DNA of 64,000 nt from Lineus longissimus (Eukaryota; Nemertea; Pilidiophora; Heteronemertea; Lineidae). The translations under genes and the position numbers were made by a program. Under the pieces are notes generated by a model. That model was not told the DNA's origin and did not search any database. It saw nothing but the letters and a program-made list of their open reading frames with translations. Position 1 is the first letter of the stretch; each line of letters begins with the position of its first letter. The stretch is taken from contig NC_088316.1 in NCBI RefSeq assembly GCF_910592395.1, positions 11,222,001 through 11,286,000 of the forward strand, in the 5' to 3' direction. Shown piece after piece: positions 42,722-55,252 of this stretch.

Positions 42722-43747
42722 CAGTGTTCTCCACCGTATCTGGTTTAATAGGGGCGGATGTACTAAAATATATACCTCGAAATCATGCCAGAGCGGCCGT
42801 AATACCGCGAGAACGAGCGCGTCGGCGCGAGCGCGAAGGGGTGTCTCCCCCAGAAAAATTTTGAATTTAAACATGCTTAGATGCGATTTCCCAGCACCTG
42901 GTATGCAGAATTCGACTCCTCTTCGCCTACAAAACATTCAACATTTACGGCAAATCCCCGATATCAGCCGCATAATCACGACGAACATGGACGTTGGCAA
43001 TGTTTTCTAACCATAATTCCATAATTTTTTTTCATGTACCGACCTTTAGAAGGGTATATATAATCAGTCACCATATTCTCCATCAGTTTAATTGAAATCT
43101 ACATCGCGCGGGATGCGCAGTTGGCTACTGCGCATCTATATTTGGCGCCGATATCTGGTTACAAAATACCATGTGCTTTGACGATGTCGGGGTCCGGGGA
43201 GCAAGCGGGGAGCAAGCGAGGAGAGCAAGGGGGATCAAAGACTTTGATTAAAATCCTGGCGAGAACACTGGATCTCCCACCCACGTTCAGTGCTATCTCA
43301 TTAAGTGGTAATTGGAGCCACCACCAACAGATTGCAAATTGTTTACTGTCGGGGCTTTTGATCAATTGAGCCATCGGGAGTGTTTTCTTAAGATGTAATA
43401 TCCTCTCTGCTCGTGCTCGCACGTGGCCGGCCGGCCGGTGGCGTAAACAGTGAAGTATGCGGGGCTGTTCCGTTTATTGCTGCGACCGACGTAGGCTGGT
43501 GCGGCCCGACATTTACGATCTTCGGAATTATGGAACACGTCATGAATTACAAAATCTCCGATCAGGAAAGTTCGGATGCTAAAATAATGTTTTAGGACGA
43601 CTAGTTCATTAGATGAAGAACAGGAATTTTGAAAGGGGCGGTCGGGAAATTAAGAGGGGTGGGTTAGTTTTGATAGGGGCGGATTTTTCCGTCGGCAATT
43701 TTAATAGGGGCGGGCCGCCCTAATTTTTAATGGTGTGGAGAACACTG
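42722..43747. mobile_element. hAT-like non-autonomous element (1,026 bp)
   Basis: It starts CAGTGTTCTCCAC and ends GTGGAGAACACTG. TAGGGGCGG motifs recur inside both ends. CAGTG is a common hAT terminus. The flanks give only GTGCTT against GTACTT, so the 8-bp duplication is not convincing. No transposase is encoded. Confidence 0.6.
43060..43095 (+). promoter_or_regulatory. TATA box within the hAT-like element
   Basis: GGGTATATATAATCAG at about 43059-43074 is a good TATA box, with TCTCCATCAGTTT about 25 bp downstream as a possible start. No gene is seen behind it. Confidence 0.35.
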
Positions 43748-43959
43748 GTACTTATCTGGTGTTAAATAGTGTTCTGATTGTGAAAGTGCTGATAGGAAGA
43801 ATAAAGCATTTTATTAGTTAAGAAAATTTTAGTGTGAGTAAATAACGTAGATTTTGAAGAAAGCCCCGTGTAATTGCCCCCGGCTCCGTCACAGTGGAAT
43901 CTCTAGCTGGAAAGAAGTCGTAGAAGTCGTCAAGCATCCGTGAGTGGATTAGAGGCGTT

Positions 43960-44875
43960 ATGCTGACTGAAGACGATGAGGCTGCAGAGGTCTGCACCCT
44001 GTCTCGGGCGTCGGGCACGTCGTCCGTGCACTCGAGCAGGGTGCGGGATGCAAAACTTGGTGGAGGGATATGTTCAGTGGTCTCCAACTATCAATTCCTG
44101 AATGAAGTGATTGACTTTTATGTGGAAAATAATGTGTCTCACAATGAAAATGATGACGTTTCATCACCAGCAATGACCAGCACAACTGTGCCTCAAGTAA
44201 CACCCAGTTACCAGCTTTGTGCAAGAGAAGATATCAAGCAGCCACTTTTTGTCTGTACCGGGTCCTCTATCAGGAACTTGATTGGCAGGGTACAGACCCA
44301 TTCCCTAAATTGCAAGGGCAATCTGCACACGAAGGAGTTCAGAAGGGATGGTCACACAGCTTGTTTGCCCTTAGCATGCCAAGGAATGAAGCAGCACAAT
44401 CTCCACTGGACCTCTTCCCCACATGTTGAGAATGGTGGCAAGTTTCTAGTCAATGCGAGGCTAGCCCACGACTTTTTTACATCAGGACTACTGCCAGTGC
44501 AATACACCAAATTCGTGGAAAGCTCTGATATTGGAGTACTATCATCAGAAACTCTGAACAGATTTATGGACACTTATTGTCCGATTGTGCAGCAACAGGT
44601 TGAAGAGTCAAAACAAGATGCTATCCTCATGGAAAGTAGCCTTTCAATGGCAAATGGTGTAGAAGCAATAGATATTTCGACAGATGCTCGCCACTGCTGG
44701 CGTAAGAATGCCGAATTTAGTGATGTTGTTTCCCTTGGCGACCAGAGCCACAAGGTGCTCCACACCGCTACCATTTCGAAGACGGTGGATGATCCTGTGA
44801 CACAAAGACATGAGCTAATTGGTGTAAAAGAGATTTATAAAGTACTCGATGACCAACAAGTTCCTATATTATGCT
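43960..44875 (+). pseudogene. Transposase-like protein fragment (first catalytic region)
   Basis: The frame opens at 43960. Its useful part runs from GKFLVNARLAHDFFTSG through IDISTDARHCWRKNAEFSDVV and ATISKTVDDPVTQRHELIGVKEIYKVL. The block (S)TDARH-WRKNA with QRHE-G is one I recall from a family of animal transposon-derived proteins, with the Asp of TDARH as a candidate catalytic residue. I cannot name the superfamily. The continuation expected after KVLDDQQVPI is lost. The frame then runs into three GGATCC(A/T)AAAA repeats at 44944-44998. Confidence 0.45.
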
Positions 44876-45092
44876 ACCAAATGTTCTTGGCCAATAGCGT
44901 AACTCGATTCACATCATGTGATTTCAAGTCATCACATCGTATCGGATCCAAAAAAGCAATAACGGATCCAAAAAAATGTCGTAACGGATCCTAAAAGGTT
45001 TTAATCCAATCAAAATGAAGTTTACAAATGATCTTGGATGGTCGTCGGTAGTTACGTTTGAGAAACAAATTTGCAATCAATTCAAAAGCAAG

Positions 45093-45810
45093 ATGGCTGC
45101 CACTTCAAGATTTGCAAATTTTACTGAGCAAGAACTTCAGGAATTGATTTGTGAAAAGGATGCCAAAAACACCAAAAGGGCAACGAAGCATGCCGTAAGA
45201 GTGTTAGAGACATTTTTGCGAGCGAAAGGTTACACGCAAGCAGCATCAGATCAGGTGGTGGAGTGGGTGTTTCTGCCAGACCCCCAGCTGGCAGGAATTC
45301 TAAAGCGCTTCTATGCAGAGGCCCGTACAGAAAAAGGTGAACTGTACCACAAAAACACCATGCTCAGCATCAGAGGAGGGTTAACAAGACACATTAATAA
45401 TGTGAGAAGGGAAGTAGACTCGACTTCTAAGCCAGTGGATCTGACGAAAGACACGGCATTTGTCACAGCAAATGACATGCTAAAAGCAATGAAGAGGAAG
45501 TTGAAAGAAAACAACAAGGCATCAGTGACGCACAAGCAAGGGATCACAACACCTGATCTTGCAAAGCTTGACACATATTTTAAGGCAAACAGGGACAACC
45601 CCAAGGCTCTGCAGCAGCAGGTGTTTGTGAATTTGATGATGTATTTCGGAAGAAGAGGGAGAGAGGGCATAAGACAGCTGAAGACCAGCGAATTTGCAGT
45701 CACAACCGACGAAAATAGAGAAGTGTATCTGTACAAGACGACTGATTAGAGGTCGAAGAATCACCAAGATGATGATGACATCAAAGATACTAGAATGTAT
45801 CAAAAAACTG
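45093..45810 (+). pseudogene. Crypton/DUF3504-type tyrosine recombinase exon
   Basis: MAATSRFANFTEQELQELI is followed by KNTKRATKHAVRVLETFLRAKG, LAGILKRFYAEARTEKGELY, LSIRGGLTRHINN and MMYFGRRGREGIRQL. This is the N-terminal SAM-like domain and the start of the catalytic domain of Crypton-derived proteins (ZMYM2/QRICH1/KCTD1-related). The RRGREG..R block contains the first catalytic Arg. TAG at 45747-45749 interrupts the frame where sense is expected. The frame then continues (RSKNHQDDDD) to a donor (AAACTG|GTAAGC) at 45810. The His, second Arg and Tyr are missing. An upstream ATG at 45015 is in frame but less likely. Confidence 0.7.
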
Positions 45811-46139
45811 GTAAGCCTTTACAAATATTTTGCATCATCAATCAACTGAAACTACCTTAGTCTATCCAACCCAATATAGTTCCAAGGGTGAAATAATAGC
45901 ACAGAAAAGCCGAACATGATAGGGCATAGGCCCCATGTTTACTGTCAAACTGTGCATATGTGGGAAAATATTCATTGCATCCACATCAATTTCAGCCCTA
46001 GAAAAAGTGGTTTATAACCAGTGACATCAATCAAAGTTCTCTGTTATGGATTACACAAATACCAATCTGTATAGTTGACTCCTTTCCAGGAGCTAAAACT
46101 TACCACAAATGGAAATATTCAAGTTTTTACCAATTCAAA
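45811..46139. other. No gene seen
   Basis: Presumed intron remnant behind the Crypton-like exon, ending at family A copy A3. Confidence 0.4.
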
Positions 46140-47178
46140 ATGAAATGGCCAGGGCCATTGTGCTCACCTCATGTGGAGGAAAGATGGATAAAGAGCATGG
46201 TATTGTGTCATGTAGTGTTAGGTTTGATGTAGGTCCAAGCAATTACAATTTCCCCAAAATGGCCAATTTACAGTACATTCGACCTCTGTGACCTTGAAAA
46301 GTAGGTCAAATCAAAGAAGACCCGGGTGACACATTGAATGGTTGTTAGAATTAGATGTACCTATGATATAAAATTGGTGCCAATCGGGCAAGTCATTACT
46401 AGGAATAATGGCATTTTGAAGAATTTAGGATTTGGCCCCCTCCCTGGAGGCCAAACGGCAAATCAGATCGCACCAAACTTCGGTACCTGAGATCACCTGA
46501 CCAAGGGGTACATGTGTACTTAATTTGTGATCAATAGTCATTGCAGTTAAGAAACGTGCCATAGTTACGGCCTGACGGCCAATTTACGTCATTTGACCTC
46601 TGTGACCTTGACAAGAAGGTCAAATTAAAAACCTGTGTGACATATACTGTATGGTGGTTAGATGTACCCATGATATCAAATTAGTGGCAATCGGGCAAGA
46701 AGTTAAGGAATAATCACATTTTTAAGGTTTTTGGATTTTGCCACCTGGTGGTCAAGTGGTGAATCATATTGGACCAAACTTCGGTCCCTGAGATCACCTG
46801 ACTAAGGGGTAAATGTGTACCAAATTTGGTATCAATAGTCATTGCAGTTTAGAAACGTGCCATCGTTACATCCTAATGGCCAATTTACACCATTTGACCT
46901 CTGTGACCTTGAAAAGGAGGTCAAATCAAAAACCCGGAGGATATATGATGCACCTTTGCTAGAAGTACCTACCATATTTTTTTCAAAATTTCCTGACTAC
47001 TATTAAGGGAGATATTGCATATTTTCACTTTTAACGTTTGGCCCCCTGGTGGCCAAACCATGAAACGAATCGGACCGAAACTTGGTCTCCAAGGTGTCAT
47101 TACATAAGGGTACATGTGTACCAAGTTTCAACTCAATAGCTGTAACAGTTACGAAACGTGCCCTGCTAACGGACGACG

Positions 47179-47231
<53 letters not shown>

Positions 47232-47284
47232 ACGACGGACGCCACGGTATGGGATAAGCTCACCTCTGCTAAGAGGTGAGCTAA
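46140..47284 (+). mobile_element. Family A, copy A3
   Basis: Full length, same ends as A1, terminal CTAA intact. The (ACG) array of about 18 units is the longest of the four. It lies directly behind the broken Crypton-like exon. Confidence 0.9.
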
Positions 47285-47470
47285 AAACTGCATCACTTCA
47301 AAACTAACACGGCCATTTTTGTGTGTGTAATGCACATAACATCAATCATCATTACATGCAATGAAAAGATACACCAGACGCTACTGCCACCTTATCTACG
47401 GTGGCTGCTTCTGAAACCATGATAAATGGAAATTGACCCTTTCTTGTCCACAAGCATTGCAATATGCAAA

Positions 47471-47500
47471 CAAGAGGCCCAAGGGCCTGGCGCTCAGCTG
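47471..47500 (+). mobile_element. Family B left end (fragment or divergent copy)
   Basis: CAAGAGGCCCAAGGGCCTGG and CGCTCAGCTG match the first 30 bp of the family B element at 1650. Similarity stops after that, and no GAGCTAA end was found downstream. Confidence 0.7.
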
Positions 47501-48017
47501 AAATGGCTAGGTGAAGGCAAGGGCCAAGTGTGTGTCGGTACCGTTATTATGAGGCAACGTGAAGCTATAACGTCTAGCACGCAGAAGTGCTGGTGCGAAG
47601 ACCTTCTTGCTATATCAGTGCATGCTGAAGTACTGAGTTGACGTCACTCTGCTATATGACGTAAAGTCATTAGTCTCCGCCACGGCACGTAGTGGCCGTG
47701 AGAGGAGACTCTTGGGTTAGCTAGGAAACTTTCTCGGCAAAATCAACCTCGGCCTAGGGCGCCGATGTGCCTATGCGTGTGTACACGTTGTAGTGCTTGT
47801 GGGTGGATTTCAATTGTCGCAATTTTGTCAAGATTTGACACGAAGTTTCGAGAAAACCGCACATTGATAAAATATTCTGCTCTTACGTACGGCGAGTTCA
47901 TTTATTATTCCAAGTCCACGTCGGCAGTACGTCGTTATTCGAGCACTTTGAGCACGGAATACATTGTAGTTTCGTAGATTGTTTTTGCGGCAATGAGCAC
48001 TCGGAACGTTACTCGCA

Positions 48018-48092
48018 CGTCTTGGTTCCCTCGGCTGTTCCTAGAGGGCAGGAATAGCACGCCTCCTAGGAACAGCCGAGGGAACCAAGACG
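48018..48092. repeat. Perfect 27-bp-stem hairpin
   Basis: CGTCTTGGTTCCCTCGG and onward to CCTAG at 48044 is matched exactly and inverted at 48066-48092, with a 21-base loop. The perfect arms imply recent origin or maintenance. It could be a MITE core or a hairpin RNA; transcription is unknown. Confidence 0.8.
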
Positions 48093-48870
48093 ATGTTCGC
48101 ACTGACTGCACATGCGCATTCAGAAATGACTGTTCATTTGTTGAAGGTCGCAAAATTTGCAACGAGGTCAGTGTTATAGTAGTTTCGAGAAAACGACGCT
48201 GTAATAAAATATTTTGTTGGCATCTAACGACTATTGACTCATTATTTCAAGTCTTTATCGGTAGTATTAAGTTCTTTGAGCCTTGTTTGTTGACGTTTAT
48301 TGGCTATTTCACGACAATGCTTCATTTTCCGGTCCGCCATTTTGACAGTCAGGAGTAGCGCTGAAAATCAAACTTCGTCTAGGAATAATCAATCTAGTAA
48401 GTGCAAGTACGTTTATCACATTTATTCGGCTGATGACAACAATTAGCAAGGTCTCGTGCACGTTTTCACGTCCCAACACTATGTTTATGCATAATCGACG
48501 ATGCTTTATCACTGTTTAAACAACGCCTTTAATTATCGGAATTGAAACAATGAAGCCCTGCATCCCAGTCATCAGTCATGCTTTCCGGCGTTGTTCACTT
48601 GTTTAATCCAGCAGTGCATGTTGGGAGCTTGGATAAATCATGGCGGCCTGTGTTGTGATTCTTTCAAAACGAGTTCAAACCATGAAAACCTTGCCGTACA
48701 AACATTACAAACACCATCCATGCATACGAACATTATAAATCCATCGTCATGATTCTGTGCTGACATCTTAATGTAATATCTGTACTGGTATTAAAGTATT
48801 ATGAACTGCCGACGAACCGATATCACCGGAGCGGGCCGGCTACATCATGACATGACATAGGCCTAGGCCT

Positions 48871-49068
48871 ATAGATCGTTTGCACTGGGCCGTTGTCCAG
48901 CATCGTCAAGTGCCGTCACAATGCAACCGCGCACATGCGCAGTTTGCTGAGTGGAAGATGTACAGTGAAATGTACACGATGCCTGTGTACATCTTCCACT
49001 CAGCAAACTGCGCATGTGCGCGATTGCATTGTGACGGCATCGGCGTAGGCCTAGTGCAGACGATCTAT
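48871..49068. repeat. ~200-bp long inverted repeat
   Basis: Arms of about 85 bp share GCGCACATGCGCAGTTTGCT and GAGTGGAAGATGTACA, with outer parts (ATAGATCGT, GGCC) more diverged, around a loop of about 20 bases. No ORF. It is either a foldback element or an inverted duplication. Confidence 0.75.
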
Positions 49069-49495
49069 ACAATGAAGTACAATACAAATAAATACACATC
49101 CTTGATCGTAGGCCTTTTAACATTCTGCCGACGAACCGCCATCACTTCATCAGCTTACTTTACTCTACTTTACTTTCTTCTTGAAGCGCCATAACCCTAC
49201 TGTGTCTTGAGCTAACAATAAATAATTCAGCGATGATTAAATGCATGAATCATTAGTACGAGAATCTCAACTAAGCACGTTAACCTTTCAGTCTGAACAG
49301 ATGTAGTCATGAAATATACGAAATCATGTTTCTGAGTCTAGATTCTAGTACTAATGAATCATTAAATGTTTATTGTTTATGTAGCCCACAACTGTACCTC
49401 TTCTGGGGCTAAATATTGTAAGGCCTACATTACAACTAAACTCTTTGACATTATTACTTTCCAGATTTGTCATAGCCTACTATAGTATTAGTATT

Positions 49496-52184
49496 ATGTC
49501 AGCATCGCACACAAGTAAACGTGGCTGTCCCTCTGCATCTGTATCGAATGGCAATCATACAAATCAAAGGTAAGTACAAGTGTTGGGAAATTGACTCTTC
49601 TGATAACATGCCAACCACCCGGCCAACCAACACCACCCACTGTCTGACTGCCCTTACCTACTTCCCCTTCAGGGTTCCCTGTAGTAGACACAGTATAATG
49701 GACGAGCTGTAACACTATCAGCCATGCGAGTTTGGGAATTCGTTCAATAAATTTAAATGATACGCCTATTATTCAGTGTGTGTACCAAAACTCTAGTACT
49801 GCTAGTTGCTTGCTACAAATCAGATTGTGATGGTGGATATAAGAATATTTCCTACAACACTAGACTGCGATGTTGGATTAAGAGTACTTCATACAAATGC
49901 AGGTTACGTTGTTGATGGATTAAGCTTTGTTTTTATTTATTCACCCAATTGTCTAAGTGATTTACGTCGTTCTCTTGCCAATATTTTGAACAGAAGTTTG
50001 GTACATATGTAAACAACAGAGATGCATTAGACCCTTGCTATGCATAGGTTAACATGGTTAAGGCTGCAAGTTTAACATGCTTAGTAGTGTCCAGTTTATT
50101 GACAAATTCACTACATTGCTTCCACTTTTTCAGTCCATCCACGCCTGCCAAGAAGAAATTAGCTACCAGCCAAACAAGGTCGTCAAGTTCTCCATCTCTG
50201 TAAGTTAAACCACCTTGAGCTCCACTTTAGTTCACCATGAGGCAATCAATTAAACCTAGATTGCCAGCAATTTCAACCTCCCGCATCGTACTGTAGTTCA
50301 CCTTAGGTTAAGGAATGCTTAGTACATGGGGGTGGCCGAAAAAAAGGAATGCAATTTGCCAGGATTTTTTTAAACCTGCAAAATAGACGCAAAACGAAAC
50401 TATACTATTATGTTTTCACTTTGTATGTTCAAACTTACCAATACACTGAACCCATGCAACACCAAAGTCCTCCTAGCCCTTCTACATGATGCACTAAAAG
50501 GAAGTGTGGTGCCAAATATTCTGGTCGACAGCGCCCAACAGCTGGCTCTGTTTCACGTAGATTCTCGTCTTTAGTATGACGGTCTTAAACACAATTCTGC
50601 AATTAACTGCCAACTTGCATGCTGTTACACACATAATCGATGTAAACCTTCATTAGTACATATACCCCATACAAATAGCTAAACAACCTTATCTTTTTCA
50701 GATTGCCTACAACATCACCGCAACATTCAGGCCTGCCACAAGCCAAAAGATTGTTTAACACCCCAACCAAGTCAACCACACAAAGGTAAGTACATCCACC
50801 ATCCACTTGGAAACTACAGGGCTTGCCAACAATACCTCCCACTGTTTATTGGCAACCTGGTGGACTACCCAGTTTGGACTCAATTCATGCATTCAATACC
50901 TCATACATTGTTTTCACATTGGGCAACATCTCCATGCAATATCCTTAACCTTCTTTTCTCAGTTTCAGCTGAAATTAACAGCTTACAGTCCAGGACCTTT
51001 AGATTACATCAGAGGGGTTACACCCTCTATTTTTTAGGCCTAATTTGGGCTTCAAAATTTCTGCAGCATCGCCGCATATTTTTGAAAGTCATTTCGGAAT
51101 ATTTATGAAAATTGCACTTTTTACCCCCCCCCCCCCAAAACAGTTTCTTCACTCTGGGGGTTATTTTGAGGCATTTAGGAAGAGATTAGGGTTGTTTTAA
51201 GGTCAGAAAACGCTTCAGGGGGGTCATGTGACCCCTTTCAAAAACATCTACTTGCAATATCCTTAATCTTTTTATCTCATTTTCAGTCAATCACCAGCTA
51301 CTTCCAACCCAGCATCTCCCTCTACTGACAAGTGAGTACCTTCTTAACAATTTATCAACAATCACAACACCTGCTCAGATTGACAAGTTCTTTTCACAGG
51401 CTTGTTCTTATGCACAACTGTTTACGTGTGCGATATATCATTCGAGCTTCAAAGTAGTTTATGCCATCAAGTAATTAGTTACCACACATCAAGTTGGCAA
51501 ACAATCATTTTGCATTAGCCTACCGTCTCCACTGACAAGTATCATGGTTGACAAATGCTCCTCACAAGCTTGTTCTTATGCACAGCTGTCTACATGTGCC
51601 ATAAGTCCGTCTTCTGGCCCTGAGATAGTGCTTCAAAGTAGTTTCTGCCACCAAATTATTATTTCCCTGATATGGAAATTCGCACCTGTCATATAGCACT
51701 AAAACCAAAAACAGTCATATGCTGAATTACCATCCACATTGCCCTTTCACATGCTTATGTCTTTTCCAGAACAAAAGATGACTCGTGGCAAGACGCTATT
51801 TTTGCCGGCATGTACTATGTAATGAGCGGGCAACATGCTGAAGGCAAAGCCAAGGTTGAGAAAGGCGTACGTGTAATAAAGCAAACATTATCCCAGGTAA
51901 CCTTCAAGTCCAGCTTTCAACTCAGTGCTGAACAGGATGCACATGACACTACAAAGGCCGAGCTTTGTTCTGCCCACAAAAAAGAACTTTACACACATCA
52001 AAAACTTATGGCGGCTAACAGAACCATCGAGCAGTTAAATCGCAAGATACTTTCCCTACAGCAAGAACTTGACCAAGCTGAGGACACAATTTGCTCTCAA
52101 TTTGATGCACCAGAAACAGCAGACAACAATGCTGAAAACCCCCAAGACATCGAAATCGATTCTAACAATGAGACAACCGAATAA
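49496..52184 (+). CDS. Five-exon gene for a 227-aa coiled-coil protein of unknown function
   Basis: Exons are 49496-49569, 50134-50199, 50702-50785, 51287-51331 and 51770-52184. All acceptors are good (TTTTTCAG type), all donors are GTAAG or GTGAG, all four introns are phase 2, and the joined frame is open for 228 codons including TAA. The N-terminal half is Ser/Thr/Pro-rich and basic, with a repeated SPS/TPTK flavour (TRSSSSPSLLPTTSPQHS). Exon 5 begins DDSWQDAIFAGMYYVMSG, followed by a long charged helix (KKELYTHQKLMAANRTIEQLNRKILSLQQELDQAED) and an acidic tail. No family was recognised. It lies 3 kb upstream of the Helentron ORF on the same strand and may be an accessory gene of that element. 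Confidence 0.65.
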
Positions 52185-53957
52185 TTCATAGATTCATATT
52201 ATCCATTTAGTCCTACCCCAAACCTCCAATACTTGGATATCAAAACTCCTAAAGTGCCACCTGCAGGTAAAAATACATCCAACTTCGATTCACCCTCAGT
52301 CCAGGCGCTGCCAGCCAATTACCAAATGCAGATAAGGAGTCAAGGTTCACCATAGCCTAGATCGAGGTCACATCAATGGTAATTGTTGTCCAACATAGTT
52401 CATATTTACCAGCTAGGTGGCACTCTACGAGTTCAGAAAACCAAGTATTGCAGAGAAGAACTGTAGGTGAAATTTCCAGATTAAAAAGGGCAGGACAGTC
52501 GTTGTCATGTCGTACTTGTACAGTAAAAATCCAGTATGAAATAAAAGGCGAGACCACTGATTTTTGTCCACTATACACAAAAAGGTAAAAGCAATGCAAA
52601 TTGAATAAAAATTTGTCACATGGGATTTAATATTTTGGTACAACAACAGTTGCTTCGACGCACAATACACTGCCCTCTATAATCTGGCAATTACAACCAC
52701 AGTACTTCCCAGTACATGTATTTAGATTCTATATTTTGCCATATACTTTTGACATTAACTGTTAAACCCTTACAGTTCAATTACTGCAAAAGAATGAGGG
52801 TCTTATTGCCATATCATAGAGGGCAAGGAAGTTCCTTCAGTGCTACAAATCATACCAATGACAACACTGCCCTCTATAATATGGAAATTCGACACACAGT
52901 ACAACCACGTATTTAGATTCTATATTTTGTCAGATATTTTTGATACAATGCATATTGCCATCAACCATTAAACCTCTACCCACCAATTACGGGGAAGTGC
53001 TGAGGGTGAGATTGCCATATCAAAGAGCAGGCCTTTCAATTGCATAATTTGGGCTGAATCCAGATTGTCTGCGTTTGGGCTTTTTGGTCACAAAACCCAT
53101 AAATTTGGGTGCATTCGGGCACTTTTGTCACCCAATTGACTAGTTGATACTTGCATACATTCACCTACAAAACAAGGATTTCAGGATTCCAGGTATCAGA
53201 AGGCCATTTGGGATGAGATTTGGCCATTTTAGGTGCCAGAAAGGCTTCAGTGGGGTCATGTTACGAGCAGGGGGGGGGGGGGGGGGGGGGCACTGTGTGT
53301 GTGATAACCGTATTATAGAAGTAAAGACAGTCCCTTCAATGGCTTGTTCATTCAAATGACCACACTGGCAGTTTCACACACAGTGCATCCCAGTACAAAG
53401 CATAAAGTACTTCTCCAAACACTGGCAATAATTGAAAAGCCTGATGAGGGCAGGAAAGATGCATCAATGCATAACATATACCAATAGTCACAGTGACCTC
53501 CATAGTCTGGCAATTACACCCACAGTACTTCCCTATACCTAAATTCTATATCTCCACATATATTTTTGATAAAATGCATTTTGTATATCCAATTAGTCAT
53601 TTTGTATATTCAATTAGTCACAATCATACCCTCCACATACTGGCAAGTACAAAGAACTCTAGTCATTAATTCGGGCAATGCTGCAAATTACACAGGAGTA
53701 CTGTATATCAGATTACGCGATTTTAGGGAGCAGGACCGTCATTTCATAGCATAACAAATACTAATGACGGCACTGCCCTCTATAATCTGACACACTTTAC
53801 TTCCGAATAAGGCCACACTTTTTCATTTTATCCCTACATCCATAAATCTACAGTGCTGATCGGCCTCAAGCAATTTTGTGTCAATTTTACACTATGGCAT
53901 TCATTTCTTCCCTCCTTCACCCTACCTCCAGAAACAAATCTGTAAACCATAAAATAA
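52185..53957. other. Gene-free region of local duplications, with a poly(G) run
   Basis: A segment containing CTGCCCTCTATAAT(C/A)TGG and ACAGTACTTCCC occurs four or more times (near 52670, 52866, 53495 and 53772) with varying spacing, indicating repeated local duplication. A run of 21 G residues lies at 53270-53290. No coding potential was seen. Confidence 0.55.
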
Positions 53958-54996
53958 ATGAAATGGCCAGGGCCATTGTGCTCACCTCATGTGGAGGAAA
54001 GATGGATAAAGAGCATGGTATTGTGTCATGTAGTGTTAGGTTTGATGTAGGTCCAAGCAATTACAATTTCCCCAAAATGGCCAATTTACAGTACATTCGA
54101 CCTCTGTGACCTTGAAAAGTAGGTCAAATCAAAGAAGACCCGGGTGACACATTGAATGGTTGTTAGAATTAGATGTACCTATGATATAAAATTGGTGCCA
54201 ATCGGGCAAGTCATTACTAGGAATAATGGCATTTTGAAGAATTTAGGATTTGGCCCCCTCCCTGGAGGCCAAACGGCAAATCAGATCGCACCAAACTTCG
54301 GTACCTGAGATCACCTGACCAAGGGGTACATGAGTACTTAATTTGTGATCAATAGTCATTGCAGTTAAGAAACGTGCCATAGTTACGGCCTGATGGCGAA
54401 TTTACGCCATTTGACCTCTGTGACCTTGACAAGAAGGTCAAATTAAAAACCTGTGTGACATATACTGTATGGTGGTTAGATGTACCCATGATATCAAATT
54501 GGTGGCAATCGGGCAAAAGGTTAAGGAATAATCACATTTTTAAGGTTTTTGGATTTTGCCCCCTGGTGGTCAAGTGGTGAATCATATTGGACCAAACTTC
54601 GGTCCCTGAGATCACCTGACTAAGGGGTAAATGTGTACCAAATTTGGTATCAATAGTCATTGCAGTTTAGAAACGTGCCATCGTTACATCCTAACGGCCA
54701 ATTTACACCATTTGACCTCTGTGACCTTGAAAAGGAGGTCAAATCAAAAACCCGGAGGATATATGATGCACCTTTGCTAGAAGTACCTACCATATTTTTT
54801 TCAAAATTTCCCGACTACTATTAAGGGAGATATTGCATATTTTCACTTTTAACGTTTGGCCCCCTGGTGGCCAAACCATGAAACGAATCGGACCGAAACT
54901 TGGTCTCCAAGGTGTCATTACATAAGGGTACGTGTGTACCAAGTTTCAACTCAATAGCTCTGACAGTTACGAAACGTGCCCTGCTAACGGACGACG

Positions 54997-55046
<50 letters not shown>

Positions 55047-55099
55047 ACGACGGACGCCACGGTATGGGATAAGCTCACCTCTGCTAAGAGGTGAGCTAA
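53958..55099 (+). mobile_element. Family A, copy A4
   Basis: Full length, same ends as A1. The (ACG) run is about 17 units. It ends 153 bp before the Helentron start codon, in the same orientation. Confidence 0.9.
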
Positions 55100-55252
55100 A
55101 AAGGTGTGGCCTAACTTTACTAACAAGACTACATAACTTGTACCAAAAACACATTTCCTTGTCATCTGTACTCTTACCAAGCAATAAAGGCATGAAAAGT
55201 GAAAACAACCTTCTTCCTCTTTCCAGTAACCAAACCCAATTCAAATAAAAGC

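Larger units (their letters stand above)
47501..49495. other. No protein gene; contains two strong inverted repeats
   Basis: No ORF with family likeness. Inverted repeats at 48018-48092 and 48871-49068 are listed separately. The region may include the promoter of the five-exon gene at 49496. Confidence 0.4.

Noticed and set aside
46109-46291. Conserved short ORF MARAIVLTSCGG... present in several family A copies
   Set aside because: Conservation equals that of the whole element, copy A1 and A2 carry frame changes, and there is no family match.
53270-53290. 21-G run as a G-quadruplex regulatory site
   Set aside because: Isolated homopolymer in duplicated non-coding DNA; it may partly be a sequencing artefact.
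55199-55252. Upstream start of the Helentron ORF at 55199
   Set aside because: That codon is GTG; the first ATG in good context is 55253.
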